From: Gnetum montanum | Taxonomy: Eukaryota > Streptophyta > Gnetopsida > Gnetales > Gnetaceae | NCBI GenBank assembly: GCA_015680685.1 | Contig: MNCI01026937.1 | Span: 1,221,340 to 1,285,339 of the forward strand | Length of the DNA stretch: 64,000 bases | Reading direction: 5' to 3' | In this document: in pieces, positions 46,382-55,960 of the stretch | Position numbering within the stretch: the first letter of the stretch is position 1 | Layout: each line of letters opens with the position of its first letter | Position numbers and translations under genes: made by a program | The notes under the pieces: model-generated | What the model was told of the DNA's origin: nothing | The model's input: the letters and a program-made list of their open reading frames with translations, nothing else | The model's database searches: none

Positions 46382-47174
46382 TGATGAGTGACGAGGTACC
46401 CCTACACTTAACCATACGAATACGAGCATAGCATGTGTGATCCGGTCGAACTCCACAGACTAAGTGCCTACATGCCTCATGGAACACTTAGGGTTAATCA
46501 TTCGTTGTCTTCCCAAACTTACTTGTAGTTGTCACGGTTGTATGGTTAAGTAAGTCTAAGGTATATGATTTTTATGTCTTTTCTGTTTTATCTTCTATGC
46601 TAATGAGGTGAAGGGTGAAGAGACTAATTGACTGATTTTAACTAACTAACTAAGCCTTAACTAACCTGGCATCAGCATCCGTTCCCACTTACCGTTCACA
46701 CCCTGAACCAATGCAACCTTGGTTACCAAATGCTAGTCGTTACTGGGATCACCAAGCGTAACGCACGTGCTCAAACTGATCGTACTGAGGCACTTAACTA
46801 GGAGAGAAGGGTTGAGAGAGATTTAATGACTAATAAAGCATTTAAATGGTAAATAGTAAATAACAATAAATAAAGTCCTAATTAGCCTATTCCATGCACT
46901 ACAAGGTTTATCCAAGAAGTTTGTCTTTATTGTCGTACACAAACTTGTGTTCAAGTACAGTATTTGCTTGAATAAAGATCTGTTCACTTTGGAGTTCCTA
47001 TTGCAGGCACATGGAAATTAATCTATCTCTGGAGAGGTAAAACTAACAGAGTTTCACCATGGTCTAAGCCTAGGATGAGAAACAAGGGAGAACCACATCT
47101 TATCTATAGACTTGGCGGTGCACCGCGATATTGCTTACGCGATATCGCGGGGGATGCAATATTGCGTCCGATCA
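46382..47174 (-). repeat. 5' LTR of copy B2
   Basis: At 793 bp it aligns end to end with 40133-40912. Near its start on the minus strand the palindromes are partly decayed (CAATATTGC, GCGATATCGCG) and the TATA box has become TATAGATA near 47100. Confidence 0.9.
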
Positions 47175-47452
47175 ACCACATTCTAAGCTTGTTAGGAACT
47201 TGTGGGGTTGAGTGGATTTGTAGCATCAAATCACTCCAAAGTGGAGTTTAAAGCCTATACAAGGTGTGGTACCCTTCAAACCATATTTGAGACTAATAAA
47301 GTTTGGAGGTGTTCTTGCAAACTACTCTCCAAGTGTGAACTACCCAAGTTTGGGAACCACGTTAAATTTGGTGTGTGTACTTTATCCCAAAGAATCTTAT
47401 TTCAGGAAATTTATTCATCCCCACTTTTCTAAGTTCAATGATCCACATAAAA

Positions 47453-49430
47453 AATAAGAAAGAACACAAAGGACTATAAGAGAGAAGTCGCAGCAGATAA
47501 AGATTAGGTATACCCATCCGAATCCCTATTGTCCAGATTTCACCTTCATCCTCCAGCAGGATCAAAATTGCATTAGAGAAATATGGATGGTAATATCTTG
47601 TTACTTCTAGATCGATCTATTCCTACCATGCTCATGGCCCAACTCTAGAGGCTTGGCCTTGAAGCAACGCAGCTTGAGTATGAACCGATTAATAGAATCT
47701 CTAGGGATTATCAACCTATAGAGTTACAGCTCTAGACAAACAAAGGCATGGAGCCTTGCCATGACACCTCCAAGGAAAAGCATCTCCCACCACCCTTGTT
47801 CCTATAGCCACATAGATAGGATGAGGATTTCTCTATTAAGTACTCTTAGTATACTACTTATTCTCCTTTCTTAGAGGAGGACACCATTCATGAATGGTTG
47901 TAATCCACCTTAGAGAGCCTTGGTGATGGGTAGACATGCTCCAAAAATCAAAGAACCTCAAAGGATAAATCTCCTAGTCATTCATTCAAGGACAAGGAGA
48001 ATGATAAAGAGAAGGATCACGATTAGGAAAAGAACCAAAAGAAAGACAAGAATAAGGATCAAAAAAGAAAGACTAGAATTTATCATTCTTCTAGTCCTTC
48101 ACTATTATCATCTTCCTCATCAAATTTTGATAGGAGAAGCCATGGTAGAGATGGTAGCAAGAATGGTTAGGATTGAGATGGAGATGATAGGAGGTTGCAT
48201 CATGATGATAGGAGTAGGAATTGGTAATGACATAGAAAGGAGAAATAACATCATCATGAAAGGAGGCACAACAAGCCTCATCATAGAAGACATCAACATG
48301 GTTGTGATGTTTATGATGAGCTATTACTAGCTATAAGAAAGATACTAAATGTTTCAAAAGTAATGAGAATCCATACTAGACACAAAATAGATTGCAGGAT
48401 CAAATAGTTAGATATGAACAATATCCTAAAATTTGAAAGGGGATATAACATAGATCCACAGTATCATTTGCATGCTTTCCATGATGCTTGCACCTTACAA
48501 AGCCTCAAAAACAACTAGAAAACATTGAAATTATTTCCAAGAACACTCATCAAAGAAGTAGAAAGTTGGTATAGATCCTTGGAACTAGAAAATATCTATC
48601 AATGAAGTATGATGTTAGAATTATTTAATGACAAATACCAGACATACTCTCAAGTGTCCAATCTAAGGAAGAAGTTCAAGGATAGAAGTAAGAAATTCAT
48701 GAATCCTTAGATGTGGCCCTAGGAAAGTATTACTCCTTGCTGCATTGATGTTTAGGCCATGGATTCTCTCAAAGGGAGCAACTTTTCCACAACATAGATG
48801 GACCCAAAAACAAAATAAGGAAAGCTCTTAGGATTTATGCTCAAGGAAGACTTTTTGAGATGAAAGCCCATTAGATTCAAAGGCTAGTAGAATAAGTGGC
48901 CAAAGAAGAAGGGGAGTAGAGGAAATGAGAGAGTGCAGAGGAGTACAATTGAGACCCATCCCTTTACAAAAGGGATTTATGTTTCTATGATACATAGGAG
49001 GAAGCATCACTAGATGAGATAATGTAAAGGCAAACCTTGCTGATATAGAAATTTGTCTTTGAAATATTGGCTAAGGTAGATAAAATGTGGAACTCCTTAG
49101 ATGAGAAATTTCTAACTACCTTGAAAACAGTAGAGGAGAAGGGAGGGTAGGAAAGCAGTGAATGAGATAGAAGGAGAAGGAAAGATACATATAAACGGTA
49201 TCTGTAGCAAAAAGGTAAGTTTTTCATGGTCAATGAGGTTGTAGATTTTGAAATCGATGATGATCAATGTGATATCTACCAATATGAACATCCCAAGGGA
49301 TGTTGTCTTGTGATGTTGCATTTGTAAGAATTTGGGATGTATGCCTTTAATCCAAAATTTGCAAAAAGGCAACTACCCAAGAGATTACCTTATCCTTAGG
49401 ATACTCCAAGGAAATAGTTGTAGCAATCAA
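47453..49430 (+). pseudogene. gag: Remainder of the outermost Athila-type gag
   Basis: The gag interrupted at 27704 continues here. The plus strand reads RYTHPNPYCPDFTFILQQDQ near 47507, then a Ser/His/Asp-rich linker near 48090-48300, capsid blocks near 48400-48650, and a zinc knuckle near 49267-49305 in which the second cysteine has become tyrosine (CDIYQYEHPKGCC). Many stops and frame changes are present. Homology ends near 49430. No protease or 3' LTR of this element was found. Confidence 0.8.
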
Positions 49431-50550
49431 AAATGTTAAAGGTTGGAACAGTACATTGAGAGGTTCATAATTGTATAGCTTGACTCTGCATCTATGTGAG
49501 GGCCTACTGGAAACAAAGGTAGGATGCCTAGGATGGTCTTGTTAATCAAACTAGGACTTATGAGGTGTTAGGCCTAAAAAAATGCTAAGGGTTTGCATGG
49601 TGTTTGCAATGTCCACAATGTCAACTAGGATGAGCGTAGTTGAGATTTCCAATGCAAAATGAGGGTGTAAACACATAACTATGTGCAGAAAAATAGTGAA
49701 AAATGCAAGTAAAATGCTAGAATGTGAGTAAAAATGCCAAAAAATGGATGGAGTGTGAGTGAGAGAGAAATTGGCACCACCCCAAATGGGGGAAAAAGCG
49801 TAGTTAACTACAAAGAAAGATGAGCAGGTATGCGGTGTACAAATAGGTGTAGTAGGCAGTGTAGTCATAGTCTTAGGGTATCTAGGTTGTAAAAATTTAT
49901 GTTTTTCATGAATTATGGGCATGCTGAGTTGGCCACCATGGTGTCCTGTGGGCTATAGTGGTCTACAGTGTGCAAGGTAGGTCTGTGATGATGTTGCGGT
50001 GGTGTGCGACAATGTTGCGGTGGTGTGCAACAATGTTTGCGAAAATGCCAAGTATGCTCAAATGTTAGAGTGCTCTAAGTGAAAATTTTGCTAGCTAAAT
50101 TCTTCAAATGCCAAACCCTAAAATGTGAAATGTTGGGGTATTGATAGGGCTAGGGTTGCCATGAATTGCAAACTAGGCACCACATGGTAGAGGGGTAGTT
50201 GGGACTACGTTGCACTTAACTATGCTCCCACTGAAGTAAATGGTGCTCTAACGGTGTGCTTTAATGGACCTTGTGAAATGCCAAATTGTGACTATGCTAC
50301 CAAGATTACATGTGCAAATGCCAAACAAATCACAACATACCTAAAAACAATGTAAAATAATGCAGTTTTGGAGACTATACGTCGGGACTACGCTGTCCAC
50401 TCTTTTGATTAGTGTTGAGCGTAGGTACAATTTGAGGGGCAAATGGGGGTGCAAAAGAAGTGCAAATTGCTAATCCTACTTGCCGAAGGAATGTTGGAGC
50501 TGAGATGAAGATTGGTGCTATGCTCTAGAGGCTTCTGGATGCAGTTCTAC
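49431..50550. other. Non-coding stretch of unknown origin
   Basis: No ORF with recognisable similarity is seen. A 21-bp unit ('gttgcggtggtgtgc(g/a)acaat') is tandemly repeated at about 49992-50035. The phrase 'gactacgct' recurs and leads into the palindrome cluster downstream. Confidence 0.4.
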
Positions 50551-50562
50551 ATGACTATGCTG

Positions 50563-51008
50563 ACTACGCTCTGGAGTGTAGTCCAATAGTTAGACAAATT
50601 TTGCCAAACTTGTGTTCTAGTATTGATTACGCTAACTACATTCTAGAGCATAGTTCTAGAGGTGAAAGCATAGCCCTAATACTTAGAAAAATCTAGCCAA
50701 CACTAATGCCTTCCTATAGACTATGCTCTAGAGCATAGTAGAGAGCATAGGCTCAAAAGTTAGAAAATTTGCCAAATTTCTTTTTCCATCCCAAGCATGT
50801 TTGACAGCTCCTAGCTTGACACTTAGGAAAATCTATAAAATTGGCCATTGGTGTGAAAACTACGCTGACTATGCTCTGGAGCGTAGTTCTGGTAGGGAGA
50901 GCATAGTTAAACTCTTAGAAAATTTTATAGCTACTGTTGACACTTGCAAAAATTTTGCAAATTTGAACTATTTGTGTCAACTACGCTGACTACACTCTAG
51001 AGCATGGA
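50563..51008. repeat. Five dispersed copies of a 20-bp palindrome
   Basis: The copies are at 50563-50582, 50635-50654, 50720-50739, 50868-50887 and 50989-51008. The third copy, ACTATGCTCTAGAGCATAGT, is a perfect 20-bp palindrome; the others have one to five mismatches. Three are preceded by 'ctacgctga' or 'ctatgctga', giving a longer shared unit. Start-to-start spacing is 72, 85, 148 and 121 bp. Confidence 0.8.
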
Positions 51009-51039
51009 GGAAGCATTGAAGCTAGAGAAAATATTGTTA

Positions 51040-51441
51040 GTATAGACTTATTTGAGCATGTATCTCAAGATGATCTTTGGAGGTTTGACCTAAGGTATTT
51101 ATGCCTAGGCATTAGAGGTCATATTAGCATGGAGTTGTAGAGCTAATAATGTTGACTAATAGGTACCAAGTGGGACTGAAAGGTGACTGGCCACCCCTTT
51201 TGTCTGGTTATAGGCCTAGCCATAGTGACAATGTTGGATTACTTTTAAGAGATATATGTTGAAAGAAGATAATTCCAAGGAATCCTCAAAGCATGACCCA
51301 AATACACTATTCTATATTGAAAAAGTATTTCTTTTTTTTTCATTTTTTATTCATTTTCTTTATTATTTTCTTTATGCATAATGTCAAATGTTCATGTATT
51401 TCATGTTTTCCATGACATTTGGGAATGGGATGTCATATTAC
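51040..51441 (+). repeat. LTR-like block, family G (copy 4)
   Basis: This aligns with 23700-24060 in the same orientation. Shared phrases are 'atgatctt(t)tgga', 'tttatgcctaggca(t)tagaggtcatat' and 'ttccatgacat' near the end. It ends GATGTCATA at about 51441. Its start is lost. Confidence 0.6.
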
Positions 51442-51642
51442 TAATCTTACATCATTCAGCAAGGCTATTAACAAAAATAACATTTAATCTTTTTTAATTT
51501 TCTATATGAATAGATAATTCTTCCCATTTAAGTAATTCAGCATATGAACCATATGAATCTCTAGCTTTTTTATATGGTAATCTGTTAATGCATCTAGAAC
51601 TTCTTCTATGGTAAAATACAAAAAAATAAAAATAAAATAATG

Positions 51643-51775
51643 AAGTGTTAGCTTATTGGTAAGACACTTGATTTGGTAGCTCCAATTCACAGTTTCGATT
51701 TTGGTGGGTAAAGTTGAGTTATATAAAGTTCTACTTAAACTATATATCTTGGGGTGTACTCATGTTTCATTTATG
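51643..51775 (+). repeat. SINE-like element with tRNA-type promoter boxes (copy 1)
   Basis: A box-A-like stretch TTAGCTTATTGGTAAGAC (51648-51665) and a box-B-like GTTTCGATTT (51692-51701) are spaced as in a tRNA gene. The intervening text cannot fold into an intact tRNA. It aligns with 55352-55445. The 3' end is approximate. Confidence 0.5.
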
Positions 51776-52739
51776 TCAAGTTCCAACACTCTAGTAAAAT
51801 ACAAAAAGCTTAATAAAAATTGTGACAATAAACATCATCTTCTCTTGAAAAAATTTTGCTATAAAATATACTAACATTATCAAATTGACAAATCAACTAT
51901 GTAGAAATTTTGCATTAGAATTAGAGAAAACATTCAAAAATTCTTAGGATCTTTTTTGATCATGTGGAAAAACTGTTCTTGTTATACTTTGAAAAATAAT
52001 TTTTTTATTTCTAACAATGCATTCATTCTCTAATAATAGATATGAATGAAAGATAATATTTATTATTGTTTTCATTAAGAATAAGACCTTAATCACCCTT
52101 ACAATTTGAAATTCAAAGGTGTACAAATCCTTACTTTATCTTGCAATCATTTTCCTTGCATTTCACTATGACTTGGAATTAATACATTTTTCTTATCACA
52201 ACTCACTATCGATCTTAATAGATTTCATTGTGACTTTTGGTTTTACCAATTTTTATAAGTCACTTTGTTTTTTCATTTTCAAGGCTACTATGAACCACAT
52301 TCCAACTCATGGTAACTACCAAAATTACCACTATGACTCATGGTTGAAATGTATTTTTATAAAGCATTCACTATGATCTCAAGCTTAGCTTGTAGTCTAA
52401 CTCAGTGAAAATTTTCTTACCCACATCAAGCTCCAACATAGTGATATAGATACCTTGGGCCTACCTTACCACCATCACACCCTTTGCCGGTCCTAGCCAA
52501 AGGGTACTTATTAGAGTAATAAGGAAATACAAGTGTTGGAACTCTAAAATAATTGTAATATAGGTACACCCTATGATATATAGTCCAATTAGAACTTTAT
52601 AACTCAACATTGGCCACCAATATCGAATCCATGAATTAGAGCTTTTAAATCAAGAGTTTTACCACTAACTAAACAAATACAAATCATTACAATAAAAAGC
52701 TATTTAAGAAAACACCCTAACTTCAAGGAACTTAACTAC
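51776..52739. other. AT-rich non-coding stretch
   Basis: No gene or recognisable repeat was found on either strand. Confidence 0.3.
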
Positions 52740-53040
52740 CAAACTAAATATTATACTAAAAATTTAAGTAAGCACTTAAAGCTTTCTAGCTACCTATTGT
52801 TTGCTCTTTGCTTAAGTAGCACAAGACAGTCAGCTGGCACATGAAAAGGCTAGAGATCTGCAGTAACAAACCAAACGCAGTCAGAGGAAAGACAAACGCA
52901 AATAGGAGTGTTAGAGCAAAGCAAATGAAAGCACAATCATGATTATTTAGCTCGGAAAGCAAATGAATAATCATTTTTGAAGCCTCGAAAAGCAAGTGAA
53001 TCAACAATTATTTCTCCATCTCAGAAAAGCAACACAAATT
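52740..53040 (-). repeat. Dispersed repeat shared (inverted) with 6.12-6.45 kb
   Basis: The minus strand aligns with the plus strand at 6120-6450. The 73-codon open stretch in it is not open in the other copy, so it is not treated as a gene. Confidence 0.5.
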
Positions 53041-54470
53041 GGGATTGTTGACGCTACGTATATTCATGAGAAACTAAGGGAAGGGCTTAGGCGATTGATG
53101 TTGCTGCTACCATTTCCACGTTAGAAAGCAACAATAGCTACTACTTCTAAGAGCATCATGATGTGCAGATTTTGCGAGGGTGAAAAGCAGATAGGTCGAC
53201 CAGCGAATACATCATAGGCACAAAAGAGAAGAAGAGCCCAAAAATGCAAGAATTTTGGCTGCTCTCTTCAGCGCAACGACAAGATTAACAACCAAATATG
53301 CATAGATTATGTTGTACATATATAGTTCTCTATGTCAATGAAAGGTGGCAGGCGTTTTGTCCATGGTATTAACATATGCAAGATGCATACCACGTACCGT
53401 GCCAAGAGAACATGGTTGCTTGAAATGTGGCTTTGCCACAAACAAGGGATTTGTATATTTACGCATTTTAATCTTAACGGAAATTGCCTTATTTTGGAGC
53501 TAATGTCACAATGTTGCTTTGTCGGGATTAAAGGGTGATTTCTTACCTCAAAAATCACTACATCTTCGTGGCGGACGTAACGGACATTGACGCCTATAGG
53601 GCCTCCGCCAAAAATATTTGGATTTTAGTTGGATATGATCTCCACTAGAGAGGCGTATAAATTCAATTACAGGCATGGCAATCAAATTATTTGAAACCGA
53701 AACTTTATTTAATACTTAAAGAAAAAAACAGACACAATGACGTAACTGTTTAGTATCTTTACCATTTCCAGTTACTACTTAATGAAATCTTCCTCATCTC
53801 TTACTACACATTCTATTATAATATTTTGGTTTTTTATTAAAACTTATCTTTACCATTTACAATTACTAGCTAATGAACTCTTACTTTTGTCATTTTGTAA
53901 TACTCTACCCTCTATTATAATATTTTGCTTTTTTATCTATACTTATTTGTTATAATTTGATTAATGATGTTTAGTTGAAGGTATTACCAAGGGAGGATGT
54001 CCTTTTGAAAATGCTAGTTTCAAGCTATGACCCTTTTTGTTTGTAACCATGCTATTATCCTTTCTCTTTGTAGGGGATATGGTTTTCATTTAGAACTCAT
54101 CCAAATATACAAATGTTTAAAAGAATCCAAACCAACATAATATTCTATAATATTTTAAAATGTTGAAATGTGGCTTTGCCACAAACAAGAAGATTCTATA
54201 ATAGATTTTGAGTAGATAATGGATCCAAAAGTTCAAATGTTGTACAGGAGCTAGAACTCTAGCACCAACATAATTGATAAAATTAAAATAAAGTCCTATA
54301 GTAATAATGACAATAACTAGGAGAATTAGTACTCATAAAAACAATGATACATATGACAATAGTTGTATATCTTACTTATTTATTATTATTATTTAAGATA
54401 CACTAGTATTAAAATTTGTGAGAATTGTGCTATACTAATATGTTTATGTGTAGGATGTTACTTGTAACAT
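53041..54470. repeat. Non-coding stretch with hairpin repeat and tandem duplication
   Basis: A 26-bp identical repeat containing the hairpin TGTGGC-TTT-GCCACA lies at 53421-53446 and 54164-54189. A 90-98 bp imperfect tandem duplication lies at 53757-53945, both units starting 'ctttaccattt' and containing 'ctattataatattttg'. At 54220-54420 is the repeat shared with 5.78-6.0 kb. No coding region is supported. Confidence 0.6.
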
Positions 54471-55351
54471 CCCACGAATCGAGATTTAACCTTGATCTAA
54501 TTAATTAAGAAATAATTATTTAATTAACAAAAGTTATTATTTAAGAATATAAAAAAATATCATAATATGGCATAGCTAAATTTCTTTGTATATGCATTAA
54601 TAATTAAATAAAAACAGATATTAGATATTGAGAAAGTAACATAACCCATAAAGTATAAATATTAGAGAATACGAGTTTAGTTATACATTTTTGAATACAT
54701 CTTTTATTTAATTGAGAGAATTGATTCAATAAGAATTCATTTTAATGTTTAAAAGAATCCAAACCAAAGTTATAATTCTTAACATGGCAATTATTGAGCC
54801 TTAAATTTTATTTTACTAATTGTTCCTACCATTACGTACCCATAGTAATTCATGTAAAAGAGTTCATCTTTTCACCTAATGTAATTGTCCTTGTCTTTAC
54901 GTACCTATAATAATTCATGTGAAAATATTCATCTCTTAGCCTAACATTACGATGATTTAGTTTATGTAATAAAGTCCACCCAATACATACCCAATAGTAA
55001 TTCTTGTGAGAAAATTCATCTCTTACCCTAGTAATATGATGATATTTATTTATATTTTGTGACAAAGTCAACTAGTTAGTAGTTAGTCTCTTGGCCAAAA
55101 AAAAATAAAATATATAATTGGATAGTATATCAAAAAAATTAATTCAATAATACTCATTTTATCTCAATTTAACTTTTAGAAATAAAGCTATGCATATTTA
55201 TATTTTATTAATAAATAATATAATTAATATTATATAATAAACTAGTATTATTTTTCTCTCAAACACATAGCGCATGTTGAAATGGCAAATGATCTTTGAA
55301 ATGTCCTGAACAAGATGGCAAAGATGAAAATTTCATAACTACCATAACAAT
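54471..55351. other. AT-rich stretch beginning with an LTR-like terminus
   Basis: TGTAACATCCCACGAATCGA at about 54470 resembles the 5' end of many plant Ty3/gypsy LTRs. No matching 3' end, PBS or second copy was found, so it is only noted. 'ttcatgtgaaaa(a/t)(a/g)ttcatct'-like phrases recur three times at 54850-55025. Confidence 0.3.
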
Positions 55352-55445
55352 GAGGTGTTAGCCTAGTTGTAAGAGTCTTGGCTTGGTAGTTTTCAAGTCA
55401 CTAGTTTGATTTCGCTAGGCAATAGTGAGTTATAAGTTAAAAAAA
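55352..55445 (+). repeat. SINE-like element with tRNA-type promoter boxes (copy 2)
   Basis: A box-A-like TTAGCCTAGTTGTAAGAG lies at 55358-55375 and a box-B-like AGTTTGATTTC at 55403-55413. It is followed by 'gtgagttata' as in copy 1 and a short A-rich tail. Confidence 0.5.
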
Positions 55446-55639
55446 ATTCATTAAAAAGAATTCTGAAATTGGTCCAATGGATCCAAGAAGTTTTTCTTTT
55501 GATGTTTCCTTAGCTATTGTAGACTCTTTACATTAAAATGTAAGAGAAGTCAAAATCCCTCAAGTAAAAAAAGTTATTTTGTTTTCTTATCTGAACAATG
55601 TTTCTAATTAAATATATAAAAATAGTCCAAAAATACATA

Positions 55640-55960
55640 AATACCACAAATGTTACAAAAATCCAAATATTTTATATTCAATATAGGAATCTTTGAAGGA
55701 TAAGCCTTGTGTATCCTCATTATCAAAATAAATCAAAGGTCTTGGAATAACCTCACTACTAATATTAGATCATTTTAAGTAACCTAAGTGATTTCCTAAT
55801 GGTTGAGTATTAGTAATAGTCTCACTATTATCTTCCACAATAGCCGTGACACATACCTCAAAAGGACAAGAATTAAGTATGTCTCATCACACACCATTAG
55901 ACTCAATTACTTAGTGCCATGGCTTTGGCTAAATCCTTAACTACATATAAACTTATGAAC
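55640..55960. repeat. Dispersed repeat H (copy 2)
   Basis: Aligns in the same orientation with 23225-23520; no gene is seen. Confidence 0.5.

Larger units (their letters stand above)
40133..47174 (-). mobile_element. Pol-less Athila-type element, inverted (copy B2)
   Basis: This is a complete minus-strand insertion: 5' LTR 46382-47174, PBS 46361-46381, gag-protease 46236-42955, 3' region 42954-40925, PPT near 40913-40925, 3' LTR 40133-40912, with perfect ACCAC duplications. Layout and missing pol match copy B1. Its minisatellite at about 42740-42890 is longer, with about ten units of 13-17 bp built on AAAAATGTGTAAAA. Confidence 0.92.
27705..47447 (+). mobile_element. Copia-type LTR element carrying three nested insertions
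   Basis: The 5' LTR is 27705-29652 (with a nested solo LTR), the PBS 29655-29667, gag 29708-37671 (with a nested element), the PPT 39233-39245, and the 3' LTR 39247-47447 (with a nested element). The flanks TAAAC and TAAAA are an imperfect 5-bp target duplication. Without its insertions it would be roughly 5.3 kb, with LTRs of about 1.15-1.2 kb. Between gag and the 3' LTR (37672-39232) no protease, integrase, RT or RNase H motif can be found, so it is gag-only and non-autonomous. Confidence 0.85.
39247..47447 (+). repeat. Copia 3' LTR, split by a nested element
   Basis: The two halves are 39247-40132 and 47180-47447. Together they align with the 5' LTR, from TGTTGACCTTTTGA to AATGATCCACA. 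The AGACATCT/AGATGTCT cluster is at about 39535-39815. The split is caused by the insertion at 40133-47174, with perfect ACCAC target duplications (40128-40132 and 47175-47179). Confidence 0.87.

Noticed and set aside
48985-49922. Minus-strand ORFs of 80-120 codons
   Set aside because: The first two are antisense to the decayed gag; the third at 49551-49922 is a Pro/His/Ser-rich open stretch with no recognisable motif and no support on either side.
50381-51008. Palindrome cluster as a CRISPR-like array
   Set aside because: Spacing is irregular (72-148 bp), the repeat is a true palindrome with drift, and the genome is a plant's.
52119-52376. 85-codon plus-strand ORF
   Set aside because: Hydrophobic and aromatic text typical of AT-rich non-coding DNA; no start context, no similarity.
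53041-53560. Possible cellular gene around 53.1-53.6 kb (slightly higher GC, ORFs on both strands)
   Set aside because: Translations on both strands lack recognisable motifs and the region shares its hairpin repeat with clear non-coding DNA.
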